NCBI GenBank assembly: GCA_015227615.1
Contig: JAALGZ010000043.1
Coordinates: forward strand, 124,001-188,000
Reading direction: 5' to 3'
DNA from: Labyrinthula sp. Ha
Lineage: Eukaryota; Sar; Bigyra; Labyrinthulida; Labyrinthulaceae
DNA: 64,000 bases
Below are positions 43,218-55,279 of the stretch, one piece after another. Position 1 is the stretch's first letter; each line of letters opens with the position of its first letter. The translations under genes and the position numbers were made by a program. The notes beneath the pieces were generated by a model, which searched no databases, was not told where the DNA came from, and saw only the letters and a program-made list of their open reading frames with translations.

Positions 43218-46200
43218 TTAATACTTTAACTTTTAGAATATGTTCTGGTAATTTGGATATAGCGATATTCAACTTCAGCGTATATTCTAGGCAGGAATTG
43301 CCGATGGCAGAAAGTTATTTTTCTTTTCGGCAATATGGTGATAGGTTTATCCTTTTGGTCTTGGCGAAGTAGAAAGATAAATTAACAGGCTTAAGGGGGG
43401 AACTTTATGTTAAATCTCTTCAAGAACCATATTTCTTGCGTGAAAGAAAGAAAAACATGAGGAATCTAGGTCTCGAGTACACGTTCTTTTCATTACTTCA
43501 AGTTGGGTCAAACAAAACTTGGTTGCTCGTGCCAAATGAATAAATTGCAACGTCTTATGTCTGCACTTTGCTTCAATAGAAGAATTTTGCCATGATTTCA
43601 CAGCTGCAGTCAGTTTTTAATTAACATTTTGAGAGCCCCCTGTCAACACTTCGTTCGCCACAATGCCTGATAAGCAGAGTATTAAGAGCTAATTGGACCA
43701 CAAGCCTGACCTAAAGGCCAGCAGTGGATTGGTTGCTAGCCTGTTATGTTACTCTGCTCGGAATGGACTATCGACCAGTCAGATATCCTAAGGTGAGCCA
43801 AGGATACTAATAAGAGCACTAGATTCATAAACTGATAGGTTTCAAGCTATCTTCAGTGACCAACCCGTCAATCCGAAGCCTATACCTCGATAAAGGCGAA
43901 AGGATGAACCCAGGAAAGATTCCAAAGTACTTTATGAAGTCTATTAAGACTTAGGCCAACTTTGTGCATAGTTTTATTACTTAAATTACTCGCATTTTTG
44001 TTAGATTAATGCTTGCTCTTTGCTTTGCTCTTTCTTGATACTATTTATCTAGATTTTCTTATTGTTGAATTTCGCTAACACCTAATTTCCCAAGATACTT
44101 TACTAACTATTTAATACTGTTATGATCAGCGATAAATGATAACTGATGAATCGACATATGACTCTTAACTATACACATGAGTACTCGATAGGAAAAACGA
44201 ATCTCGTAGGTTCTCAAGAATTCATCAGATTCACCGGTTGTTTTTTATTTCCGTGCAAATAGAGGCATTTCATTTGTTGGTTGACACTCATCTTAAGTGT
44301 TGATAGGCTTGAGGTAGAAGAGTTTTGACTTGGAGCTTTACTTGAGCAGTGTGAAGGAGCTATGCCGCTTTTGAGATTTTCAACAAATCAAAAGAGTATA
44401 GGAAATATCAGAAAGATAATAAGGAATCCGGCATGATGCAGAGCACGAGATAGAGGCTTCCGTGAGATTCTTTAGCTATTGCATGCCGATGACGTACACA
44501 AAGTCGATATTTCCTGTAAGTTTGAGAAAGTCATTCTACTGTTTGACGGTTTTTCTCTACACAAGACCTTTGAGTCCAATTAGTGTGGAAAATTGAGTTG
44601 CCGCTTGAGGTTGTTTGGTGTTTTAGAGTGAAGATGTTTGTGGGTTGTATGTTTGAGGTTGAAGTAAAATCTGTTTCTATAAAGATTAAGAGGTGTTTAA
44701 ATGATTGGTAATAGTTTTTATTTTTTGAGTGCTTGAGGAGTTGTTTTGGTGAAGGAGCAGCATACAGGAACTACCTTAGCATGAGCCAGTGACCGGCTTG
44801 TTACTTGTATGCATTTTATCGTTAAAGCTGCATAGGTTCGCTAGATAATCCGAAGGCTTTGCATGAATGTTTTTCTTTTACCTTGAGATAACTTGCTTCG
44901 CTATACCTGGATGAGCCCTGGTTATATAAGAATTTGTTGGGTGCATTTGATCTGAGATACTGTTCTGTTCTTATTTAGATGGACGGCCCTCTTGAGAATT
45001 CTTAGGAAACTTTGAGAGAAATGTGGATGATCACATATCCCTTGGGTTCATCCTGGCTAGTAATGTAGGTTGATCGACTGGAGCCTAAGGTTCTGGGTAA
45101 GTGCTCAAGTTGTCCAGCAGTAGCTAAGACTTGATGAACTGATAACTTCACTTTTGGAGAATTGTATGATGATGTGATGGGCTCCTGCTCTCTGTTTGCA
45201 TCCAGATTTCCGTTTCTGGGAATTTTATCAGCCACATGGATTGTAATGCTAAAGGTGATAAATATCTAAAAAAATCAGTTCCAAAATAATGAAAAGCAGG
45301 GAATATTACGCAGGTTTTGGTTTCAGCATGATAAATCAATTACAATTCTGTTACTGCAGATTACTCAGTTTATTGGAACTCAGACCTAAACTCTTGCCAA
45401 TGCTGTGCTCTCCAAGCGCAACTTGAGTTTTTTTCAAGATTTTCCAAAGGTACAGATTTGTAATTAATAAACATAGCTTCTGGTAGAAGAGAAATGAAAA
45501 AATGGATATTACGATTCAACATTCATATTTGAAGCTTAGAAACAAAAAATAAAAGTTAAAACTACAAAAACTCACCCAAAGAATGTAGTCAAAGCTAAGG
45601 ACTGAAACAATTTTTTTTGCCAGCTGCTGTAAGGCTGACATGTTCTAAGTGACTTGTGAACCTTAATGATGTTAATGAAATTGTCGGATAAAGTAGATCC
45701 TCCTAAGTTTCAGTCAATGTAAGGATTAGAGGTTGTAACTGCTTTCCCATATTCATAGAATTGTTATGCTTTTAATGGTACAGACTAAGATTTCGACGCC
45801 TTAGGGTAGCTGATAAGATTAGTGGTTTGGTATTGTACTGCTATGAGTAGGATCAATCCCTTTGATTGTAGTAAACTTTCTTCTATGCGATTCGAACGGT
45901 GTGGGGATTCCATCGCATGAATAGATCCTGAAATGGTTTTATATCACTGATTGTAAGTTGGAAGTGTGCTTGATAGTTTTCATTAACCTTCTGATTTGTT
46001 TAATCTTAGCCTCTTGGTCTAACAATGTAAATGTTGTTTCTTTTTCAATACTTTCATTTCATACTATTACTTAAAATTTTATTTTTCAAAATATCTTTGC
46101 TGCAGAAATTCAGCTCACAGACCTAATAGCACTTTAACTAGTTAATTATTATTTGCTGTGTCAATATTAGAGCTCACATAAACTTTAAGGTGAATATTCA

Positions 46201-48820
46201 TGTCTCAATCCTAGATCCGATGAAAAAAGTCAGCACTAGCCACCACTCTAGAAAAAAAAAATTGGAATATAAATATTACCTTAGATGCAATGCAGAAAAA
46301 AAAAGATGCATAAGTGCAAAATCATCAAACTAAAAATTCAAACAGCTATTTCCAGCCATAGGAAAAAATTTTACTCGAGATGGCATCATTAAATAAGAGG
46401 CATATCCCTAAAAGTAATAGTAATCACTCCTAAGAAAAAAAGATATTCACGAACACAATCATTCAAAAGGGATGAAATTACCTTTTTTTCATGAAAAATT
46501 ATACCTTAGAGTCTAAAAAAGTCTTAGGAACCTGGCCATTATCGCAAAACCTAGAGACCTTAATGTTAAAGCATTATAATCACAAAAAGGAGAATATTTT
46601 TGCCTCACCAAATTGACATAGGATAAGCCGACCTAGTGATAAATTTAATAGAATCATCTGGATTGGGACGTAGATATGAGGTGATTATAGCAGATTGTGC
46701 TTAGGAACTAGGGATTAGCAATAATTCAACCATGGCTTATTCAAGGAACTGCATGACCTGGAACATATAAGAACCTGGAGTATACTTGTAAGAAGCATAC
46801 TAGGTAATGGTAGTATTGTGATATCTTTGCTCAACCCTAAATAAACAGCAACTTTGAACTGGTTGGAAAAATGTTCATTCCGACAAGATGCACTCTATAG
46901 GATGGGTACCCACAGATATGTGATACTTATTATATTGAGTATAAATAGTAGCATAAGTATTTAAGCAGTCTATGATTATTTTAGGCAATAACATCAGCAT
47001 TTACGATATCCAACACGACTGTTAATGTATATGCTTCGCAATTAGAGTTTCTTCTAGGTAAAACGCGAATAACCCTTAGAGCATGATTAATAAGCATGCA
47101 AAAAAAATAGTATTAGTGAGAGAATAAAAATCTTGAAACTTTAGAATAAAGTAAAGCTAAATCAATGCTTCAAGCTTATACGCGTACACACAGTTGGTAG
47201 CTGATCAAGAGGCATTTATCAAAATAAGTGAATAAGCCAAGAGAGCTTGTATAATCTGGTAAGCCAGTTCAGAGCATTGAAAAAGAGTTTTATAGTTATT
47301 CAAGGTTAACTCAATATTTCAGTTCGAGTTAATCAACTTTGATTATATCTGTCCCGCAGAGAATTTCATTTAATACAGGTAATGTCAACTTCATCAACTA
47401 GGAACCAGTTGATAAAATTCTTACAGGTAAAGGATATAGTATGGTGCTTGTACTCTTAATCTGTTAATGATATTATAATGGAGCATGAAAAAAAAGTTGA
47501 GGAATATTGTAGAGTTTTATGACTGGAACAAAGTAGGTACGGAAGTATTTAAAGTTTAAAGTTTTAAGCAACAATCATGAATTATTTGAAGCGTAACATG
47601 CTGCTAATTATTCTCTAGCCGTCTTTGTGGAGCACTCTTGCAAAGAAATTATATTTAGTTGGTGGAATTTGCATAAGAGTAGTTCCTCAAAAGCGATAAA
47701 AATATGGAGAAAGAAGGTTACATCTAACTTATATCTTATATTTGGTCTTGCATCGGATTCACAGCACACAAGAAAGGTTTAATATCGAGGCTTCAATAAT
47801 CATTAGGTAGACCGTGTTCAAGATCATATATTTAAAGAAACAAAATCATGATGATTTAATACAAGAACTGGTGAGTGCAGCTCTTCTCGTAATCTCGTAC
47901 TATCGTCTTCCTTAATCCCGTAGTAGTGGTATTAAAACATACACGAACAAAGCTAGAGCTAGTCAAACATTCTTTGTAGAAATGTTGTTGTTATACTTTC
48001 TTAATTGGACATTAAACATTTTTCTTATATTGTTATACATATAGAATTCACATTTGAGTGATAAGGAAACGCAAAAACCATAGACAACCTGAGTATTTTT
48101 TAGTTATGTTAGAATTTATATCCAGAACCTACCTTGTGTATGGATATGCCTAATCCCTCACTTGAACACTTAGTCATTATTCAACAAGAACTCTAAAGTT
48201 TTGTCTAAACCAGTGAAAAGAGATATCCAGGAAAAGATCTCGGCTACAGGGTGTAATTAGAGAACAATTGTTCTTTTTAGCAAGTCCAGCATAGTTTAAG
48301 CTAGAGCTTTAGAACCTAAAAAAAATAGATTAAGATGCGAGGAAGGAGATTTTGTTGTTTTCTTTCTAATGAAACTACGATTGCACACACTAAGCTTAAG
48401 CCTAAATCAATTTTCTCTGTTGATACATATTTCTAACTATATACAACCTTACCTCATTTTGACTTTGAATACATTTAATTTTTTAATTTTGGCTTAGTTA
48501 TATTTTATTAAGGTGTTCCATCTGTTTAAATGTGAGAGGTTCAAATGTTTATTTACGATTGTATTACTATATATGGCGAAAAGAATAAAAACAGAACCAT
48601 TACTTTGGTCATTTGTTGTACTAGACTTGTCTTTGATCCTACAAATCTTAAACCATACTCTTGATCCTGGGTAACTCTTGTACGGCTTAGTAGAAGAGTA
48701 CAGTTTAAATAAACTTATATTTTATACAAACAACCATCTCACCTAAGTAATTTTATTTTTTCACAGATAACTAAAGTACTCTAAAACATAGAAAATGACC
48801 CATAATTGAAAATACTATCT
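43218..48820. other. gene desert, no confident gene
   Basis: About 5.6 kb. Some stretches are less AT-rich (43.62-43.95, 44.28-44.70 and 44.75-45.42 kb) and contain coding-like runs, for instance 45002-45235 on the minus strand with no ATG start. These could be remnants of old mobile elements or genes, but no enzyme motif is clear enough to name a family. The right half (45.6-48.8 kb) is very AT-rich and featureless. No tRNA was seen. Confidence 0.55.
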
Positions 48821-49642
48821 TCAAACAGCAGTTTGCACAGCAGGTTTTAGCTGTTGTTTACCTATATATACACCCAATAATAAGGCCAATAGATGTGATA
48901 CAAAAACAACTCGTGGATGTTTCTTTACAAATGATAGAAATTTTCTTGCTCTTTGTATACATTTTTCAGTAAAGGTCTTTTTCTTATTTACAGTATTCTT
49001 TTCCTTTAACATAGCCTTCAGTTTTCTCCGAGATCTTCGTTTCTTCACAGTCCCTTTTTTCTTTCCCTTCGATTTCTCCTGCTTCTTTTTTTCCTTGCTT
49101 TTGATTAAACTCAAAAAATCTTGTAGCTCTTTCTCTTTCCTGGTTTCCGCTACATCGAACTCGGGAAGAGTTGTCTTCGACAAACTAATCTGTATTGTGT
49201 TAAATGTTCCAAACTGATTCACACCCCTAAGCTCTCCTACTCTTCCTAAACTTCTTTCAGCAGCTCTCATTCTCATGGATGGCCCAACGTATCTTCCTTG
49301 AGCAGATAAGTCTAAATTCGCATTACTGTCCTTTTCTTGAAACAAACCAAAACTTGGAGAATAACTTTCAACTTTCTTGACAAGCGACCCATGTAAGTTA
49401 TGTGAGCTATGAGAGGAATCCGAATCCTCGTTAAGCTGATTTGCCATCACACCACCCTGACTCTTGTGCCCCTTCTTCTGTACCCCGTGAAATCGGGTTC
49501 CAGTATTAGAAGGAGTTCCTTGTAAAACAACCCAATCAAACTCACTTCGACTTATCTCAGGTTCAAGTTTTGATCTATCACGTGTAAACATTCCTTCCTT
49601 TCTGTCCATTGAGCTTTTCATCGTGTTGTGACGAGGCAGCAT
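48821..49642 (-). CDS. hypothetical tail-anchored basic protein, 273 aa
   Basis: An intronless ORF. The first 150 residues are Ser-, Gly- and charge-rich, probably disordered. Residues about 165-240 are strikingly basic (KSKEKKKQEKSKGKKK, KKRRSRRKLKAML). A single hydrophobic segment, VVFVSHLLALLLGVYIG, lies about 12 residues before the C-terminus. That layout fits a tail-anchored membrane protein of the ER, mitochondrion or peroxisome, with a large cytosolic domain that could bind RNA or acidic partners. No family is recognised. The tRNA-Leu gene lies 171 bp upstream on the other strand. Confidence 0.8.
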   Translation of the reverse strand: MLPRHNTMKSSMDRKEGMFTRDRSKLEPEISRSEFDWVVLQGTPSNTGTRFHGVQKKGHKSQGGVMANQLNEDSDSSHSSHNLHGSLVKKVESYSPSFGLFQEKDSNANLDLSAQGRYVGPSMRMRAAERSLGRVGELRGVNQFGTFNTIQISLSKTTLPEFDVAETRKEKELQDFLSLIKSKEKKKQEKSKGKKKGTVKKRRSRRKLKAMLKEKNTVNKKKTFTEKCIQRARKFLSFVKKHPRVVFVSHLLALLLGVYIGKQQLKPAVQTAV

Positions 49643-49813
49643 TCTTTTCTTCTTATTTTAATTAACACGTTTTAAACGGCTTATTAAGGCAACGTCGTAG
49701 GCTCAGTTAGACACGTGTTAATACACATCGACTCTATTTGCTTACACTTCTGGAAGAATAAAGTAATATAAATTTGTATATATAAAACCTTAAATTTGGC
49801 AAGATGTGTAGTT

Positions 49814-49893
49814 GTCTGGATGCCCGAGTGGTCTAAGGGGTAACGTTAAGGCCGTTATACGAAAGTGCGTGGGTTCGAGTCCCACTCCAGACA
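49814..49893 (+). tRNA. tRNA-Leu (anticodon AAG)
   Basis: A type II cloverleaf with a long variable arm. The acceptor is GTCTGGA with TCCAGAC. The D arm has the Leu-like CCCGAGTGGTCTAAGGGG. The anticodon stem TAACG/CGTTA encloses the loop TTAAGGC with AAG at 49848-49850. The variable arm is around TACGAAAGTGC, the T arm is GTGGG-TTCGAGT-CCCAC, and the discriminator is A. There is no intron. TTTT follows immediately, giving a Pol III terminator. Confidence 0.95.
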
Positions 49894-52779
49894 TTTTGTT
49901 GAGATTCTTATTAGTTTTAGTTTTTTCTAGATAACATGAAACTCAAAACACCTAAATATATATAACATAAATGAATTTATTTTCTTATTTGCTCTTATCT
50001 GAAATTTTGCATAGTGCTGAGAGTTTCCGGAGATTAATCGATACAACCAGAATAGCTTGCAGTTGATAAATCTCTTCGATTTATTTTCAGCACAGTAACC
50101 TCTTCTTAATGATTTCATTCAGAGATATGCTGGGCTTAAAGTAGATAAACCTTAGCATTGATATAAAATAAAATAGCTATAATCTGGTTCGGCCCGCTCC
50201 CTTTTTTACTAGAAACAGCTCAGTTGGTATTACCTTGTCGCAGGGAAACAGACGTAAGTAGGCTCTATTAGATCTCGCTTCTACAATCAGTTAGCGTATC
50301 ACTATAAAATTTTATAAAATATTGAACACTAATCTTATGGGAGATAAAAAGGGCTTTCAACTATATCCTCTTTCTTGTAGTTTCGTCTAAATTTTCTAAT
50401 ATAATAGTAAAGCACAAAGCTCTCTTCAATGAAATGAAGGCTTTATCCTCTCAAAGTTTCTTCTGAAGCCTAAAAGTAAAACCTTTTAATTTGAAGGTCA
50501 ATCCATTACTAGCATGTATCCTATGCAAATCTCGAATTATCGTGCCATGAATACAGTCACTCCAAAATAGTTCTGACAAGTACAGAACAGCCCATCTAAT
50601 CCTAAGAAAAAGTATTTTGATCTATAAGAGTTAATATTTAATTTTAAAATCTATCTAAAATGCTTTATTTCACATGTATGCTAGCTCAAACTCAATGAGC
50701 CTGAAATTTGCAAAGGGCTATTATCATCTCTCGTGACATGTTAGAGATTATATCCTGGCTCTGCAGTTAATCCCTTCTATTTCGTAGTGCTATCATTTTC
50801 CACACTTGGAGAGAAATTTCTGGAGGATCTACTAAGTCTTGTTACGAATAAAATTATTTGTCTTCTTGTAGTTTTTTGCCTCAGTTCCAAAGTGACCTAC
50901 TTAAGTAGTAGCTCCTAGGTATGTAACATTCCACCGAAAATGGTCAAGGTTGTACAAATGGAACTGCTGCTAAGTACTTATGACCATTACGAGAAATAAA
51001 ACTAATGCCTAAAAATAAAATGATTAATGTTTCTTGGTTAATATACAATTATTCTCCTGATCAAAGATAACAGTAAGCCCCCACTCAGTTATAATGCTAT
51101 TTCTAGGCAATAGATATTCACATTACACTCTTGAGACTCCAGCTTCTTGGTGCCGTCATATTATGTTTGCTTTTGTATATTTTCAATAAAAACAAACAAT
51201 CTTTGACGTTAATCCATATATCACGCTTCTTCACAAAATAAAAAAATGTTCGTTAAGCATTAATGATTATTTTCTATTTTCTTTTAGTGAAAGAATATAT
51301 TCGTTCACTCACACCATGAACTAAAAGGTTAGTAAGACGAAGTTTGCTTAGTAATTATTCCACTCTAGCTTGATGACGTAGAGCTAGGAACAGCATCTTG
51401 TGTAAGATAATAATTTGTGTAAAAGTCACATGTGGAATTTGTCTCTTGCAATATGAAGATTCCAAAAGGTTGAAATCATGTTTTTGAAAGCTTGTGGTTA
51501 GGGGTGTAGCCCAACAAAAAAAACGATTGAGAAATTGAATACACTCAAGCTGAAGACAGATTTCAGCAGTTTTGAATATTCTAAAACATCTCTCAGAGAG
51601 TTTTCAGAAGTTTAATAAGATCTCTCCTTTATTTCCAAAAAATATTCTTTACGAGTAATTTTTAAAGGGTTAAATAACCCTTTCCGCATTTAGCCAATCT
51701 ACCTCTAGCAAATTTGCTTTGATATTGAAGAGTTTCACAAATCATAATAGACTAATTTTTCCAAATCAATGACAGATCGCGAAGTTAGTGTTATTTTGGT
51801 AATTGTGTGAAAATGGAATTCCAGAAAGCTTTTGAAACTAAGAGAATATAGCAACTGGACATGTAGCCCACTTCTCAGTGAGGTTCTCAAAACTTCCCAG
51901 CTCTCGTAAGTGGTGCAGAGTGACTTCTCATTGAAAACCCATCAGGAGAATGTATGGTAACATTTTCCTAAAACTGTATTATAGTCTATATCAACCATAA
52001 AGTCTAGTATTTCGTCTCTGAAGTGGCTTACTCCAAGAGAAATAATCCTAAACTACACTAGTCTGTCAATTAATCAACATTAACAAATATGTTTCTCATG
52101 TTTTGACTTCGATCACTTGCAGGTTGAACGAACTAGGTGTATTTTTTTGAACCAACATTTTTCATCTCTTTCTAGGGAGTTTAGCACTTAATTACGCTTA
52201 CTAGTGTCTAAAGCTCTAGAAATGAAGGCAACGAGAGCCTAAACAAGGTAGAAATTGGTAGCATTTTTAGTTTGGTTTGCTTTACCTATTCCTAGATAAG
52301 ATCTTAGCAGGAAGTAAACCCTTAACTACTGCCCAATGACATCAAGTAAGTTTATATTAACTATATACGAACTATATATGAGCCACTTTTCAACACAGTT
52401 CCTATAAACATGAGTACATTAGGGAAAAATATCTTCCAGAGACTAAGTTTGTTTGAACCTAAGTACCGAAGAAAAATCCCATTTTGTTAGTTGCTATCTT
52501 TGCAAGATAATGTACACCCTTACGTAAACAATTTATTCTGTGACGTTTCAACCACAATCTTTCTTGTGTTCAGACCCCAGAAGAATATTTAGAACTAGAG
52601 TTCGGAAGCAGCGAAACAGGGAATACTTTGTTCAACATTTGAGACAATATTATTAACTCAATGGTGGCCACAGGGTGAACAACGCTATTGAAGATGAAAT
52701 ATTAAGCAGTGAAACTAAAAATAGTTGACTTGAAGGATAAATATATTTATATATCAGTAGTCTTCTATTGGCTCTATAC
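49894..52779. other. gene desert with an old dispersed repeat
   Basis: About 2.9 kb of AT-rich DNA. The part at about 50.22-50.44 kb resembles a stretch at 57.05-57.27 kb (see repeat entries). No gene, tRNA or paired element ends are recognised in the rest. Confidence 0.55.
50220..50440 (+). repeat. diverged dispersed repeat, copy A
   Basis: It shares ordered words with 57.05-57.27 kb: a GGAAACAGACGTAAG-like block, a TCTCGCTT..AACGATT/ATCAGTTAGCG-like block, and a CTAAATTTTCTAAT-like block, with gaps between. Both copies run in the same orientation. The similarity was found by eye and is old. Confidence 0.35.
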
Positions 52780-55086
52780 CTATTCCACTTCCATAGCTTT
52801 TGCAACTGCGTCTCCCATGTTAAAGCTCAAGTTCTTCTCTTTGGGTGCAGGAACAGCTCCAGGTCCCATGTCAAGATTTGGAGTAGGGGCAGATTCGTAG
52901 TTCACATATATGTCAGCAGATTCGTACATCTTGTCAATGATTGGAGTAAATTCCTCTTCCGCCACACTTCTTTTTAACTTTAGGGTGGCAGTAAGCTCGC
53001 CAGTTTGAACAGAGAAATCTCTTGGAAGAATAGTGAATTTCTGTACCTTGGCTGCATTGGAAGGTACCACACTCTGAGTATTGTTAACAGTTTTGATTGC
53101 AGCTGTGATCATATCGATGATAGCCTTGTCACTCATAGCTTCGGTAATAGTTTTAGCAGTTCCTGCTCCAAGAGCTGGCGGTGCTAAATCGTTTCCTCCA
53201 GGAAGCTCTCCAGAGGCACCAATAGCCTTCAAAGTGACAACCATAGTATTGAACTTGCGCTTATTACCGATCATCATCACATTAGAAAGAATAGGGCAAA
53301 TTCTCTTAAGCTCGTCCTCAATTGGTACAGGTGCAATGTTTTCTCCCCCAGCTCCGATAATCAATTCTTTGTATCTACCCGTAATCTTGATCATACCCCT
53401 AGCGTCCCTAGTTCCTTTGTCACCCGAGTGGATGAACCCATTCTTATCTATTGCGCCTTCATTCTTAGCAGTGATTTCTTTCACATGGTCGGCCCCTAAT
53501 CGCTCGTTAGCAAGATACCCCATCATCATTCCTCTTCCCCTGAAGCAAATTTCACCTTGCTCTTCTTCCGTAGCATTAAACAAGTCCTTTGCAGCAGGAG
53601 CTTCCGTTCCATCTGGACGAATAATTTTTACTTCAGTTCCTGGAATTTCAAAACCTACACTTCCCCAAACATGAAACTCATCGGTGGACCATGAAACAAC
53701 ACCTGTCGTTTCAGACATACCATATACCTCATTAATGTTAATTCCAATGGAACCAAAGTACTCTAACGTTTCCAAAGTAAGTGGAGCTGCACCACTAAAC
53801 ATGAACTTGCACTTGTTTAATCCGAGCTTTTTCTTAATAGCACCTAGAATCAAGTTTGCCACCATCATTGACTTAGGCTTTGACCCAGATCCTCCTAGCT
53901 GTCTAGTCGAGGTGTAAGCGGTACCCCTTTTCTTAGCATAAGTAGAAATAGATTTTGCAATTCCCTTGGTACTAGCACCCACTGCTTTCAACTTCTCCAT
54001 AATTTTTTCCCACACACGAGGAACTCCCAAGAACATGGTTGGCTGCACAGTTTTAAGTCTATCAACCAAAGTTCCAAGCTTTAAATCATAACTTCTTGCA
54101 AAATGAGTACAAAAGTTCGCTCTAAGACCTCCATGATTTGCTGTGACAATAATTGGTACAATCAAGTCAATCATCAACCCAGCGATGTGGGATAAAGGAA
54201 GGTAAGATATAACTCTTTCAGTACCCTTTTTCATTCCAATAACCTTAGACACTGTCATTGCACTAGCTGCAACATACACCATAGAATCATTCGAAACCAT
54301 GACTGCTTTAGGCATTCCAGTTGTTCCTGAAGTGTAAATCAAGCAAGCACAGTTTGCTGGCTCAACACCTTTCATTCTAGCCTCTAACTCGGTTCTATCA
54401 GCATCAGTTCCAAGTTTTAAGAAATCTTCCCACTTGAAAGTTTGTATTGTTCTTCCATCTCCGGTTACTACATCTGCACCAGGATCTGCCTCGTAGCAGA
54501 TAATTGCCTTTAAATAAGGTAAGTTGTCCATAACCTCAGTAAATTTCTTCATTCCATCCAAATTCTGCACCACTGCAATTGAAGAATTCGAGTGGTCAGC
54601 CTTGTACTGCACAATGTCAGGGGTATCTGTTGGATACAAACCAGCTCCTTTTCCTCCTGCTAGGATTGCACCAATCATGCTTAAAGCCCACTCTGGGGAA
54701 TTAAAACCAAGGATTGAAGCCGAATCAAACTTCTCCAGGCCCAGGTGAATCATAGCCGCACCTACTTTCTTGGCATCAGCTAAGTACTGGCTCCACGTCC
54801 AAGTCTTCCACTCCTCAAGAGGCAAAGGCTCAGGTTTATCCTCACCTGGTTTTAGTGGTGGCATGTTTTCAGTTCTCAAAGCTGGTGAGTCAGGATAATT
54901 TGCTGCTGCTGCCATAAGCAACTGGGGGATGGTTGAACTAGGGGTTTCAGCTGCGCTTGCAAGTCCCTTAGCTGAGTGTTGAACTTTATGAAGTCCGGAT
55001 GGATCTGAAGTCCACCACTGCCCTTCTCCATAAGATAAATAATCATCAGGGGAGTTTTTCGGTGCGCTTTTAGCTACTTTTGGCAT
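52780..55086 (-). CDS. long-chain acyl-CoA synthetase, bubblegum (ACSBG) type, 768 aa
   Basis: An adenylate-forming enzyme that activates long or very-long-chain fatty acids with ATP and CoA. Motifs in order: WTWSQYLADAKKVGAAM at the N-domain; the AMP-binding signature YTSGTTGMPKAVM (near residue 250); SYLPLSHIAG; the ACS family block NEVYGMSETTG; and the hinge/adenylate region GFIHSGDKGT..ITGRYKELIIGAGGENIAP. The 'LSYGEGQWWTSDPS' opening and the overall length match the ACSBG subgroup better than plastid LACS. There is no N-terminal membrane anchor, and the end (KAMEVE) has no classic peroxisomal signal. The codons are noticeably less AT-rich than in the neighbours, consistent with high expression. 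It is intronless. Confidence 0.95.
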   Translation of the reverse strand: MPKVAKSAPKNSPDDYLSYGEGQWWTSDPSGLHKVQHSAKGLASAAETPSSTIPQLLMAAAANYPDSPALRTENMPPLKPGEDKPEPLPLEEWKTWTWSQYLADAKKVGAAMIHLGLEKFDSASILGFNSPEWALSMIGAILAGGKGAGLYPTDTPDIVQYKADHSNSSIAVVQNLDGMKKFTEVMDNLPYLKAIICYEADPGADVVTGDGRTIQTFKWEDFLKLGTDADRTELEARMKGVEPANCACLIYTSGTTGMPKAVMVSNDSMVYVAASAMTVSKVIGMKKGTERVISYLPLSHIAGLMIDLIVPIIVTANHGGLRANFCTHFARSYDLKLGTLVDRLKTVQPTMFLGVPRVWEKIMEKLKAVGASTKGIAKSISTYAKKRGTAYTSTRQLGGSGSKPKSMMVANLILGAIKKKLGLNKCKFMFSGAAPLTLETLEYFGSIGININEVYGMSETTGVVSWSTDEFHVWGSVGFEIPGTEVKIIRPDGTEAPAAKDLFNATEEEQGEICFRGRGMMMGYLANERLGADHVKEITAKNEGAIDKNGFIHSGDKGTRDARGMIKITGRYKELIIGAGGENIAPVPIEDELKRICPILSNVMMIGNKRKFNTMVVTLKAIGASGELPGGNDLAPPALGAGTAKTITEAMSDKAIIDMITAAIKTVNNTQSVVPSNAAKVQKFTILPRDFSVQTGELTATLKLKRSVAEEEFTPIIDKMYESADIYVNYESAPTPNLDMGPGAVPAPKEKNLSFNMGDAVAKAMEVE

Positions 55087-55258
55087 TTTTGTCTTTTGTT
55101 AATTGTTTATTTTGTTTTGTTGAACTCTTCGACGGAAAATAAAACGAATTAGAAGTATGTACACTGTAATCAGACCAACTATTACATTCAAATCCAGGAA
55201 TAATATACAGATAATAATTACGATCTAATAATAGTTAGGAATAGAAAATTAATGTGAT

Positions 55259-55279
55259 AAATCCGTACATGACGGATTT
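55259..55279. repeat. short perfect inverted repeat upstream of acyl-CoA synthetase
   Basis: AAATCCGT (55259-55266), five bases, then ACGGATTT (55272-55279). It lies about 175 bp upstream of the acyl-CoA synthetase start codon. It could be a dimeric factor site or chance. Confidence 0.4.

Noticed and set aside
43680-45420. Words resembling retroelement polymerase or RNase H motifs in the 43.7-45.4 kb desert
   Set aside because: Only isolated short words, in different frames and without ordered catalytic blocks, long terminal repeats or other parts; chance is sufficient.
53081-53674. 197-codon plus-strand ORF
   Set aside because: It is the antisense shadow of the acyl-CoA synthetase gene.
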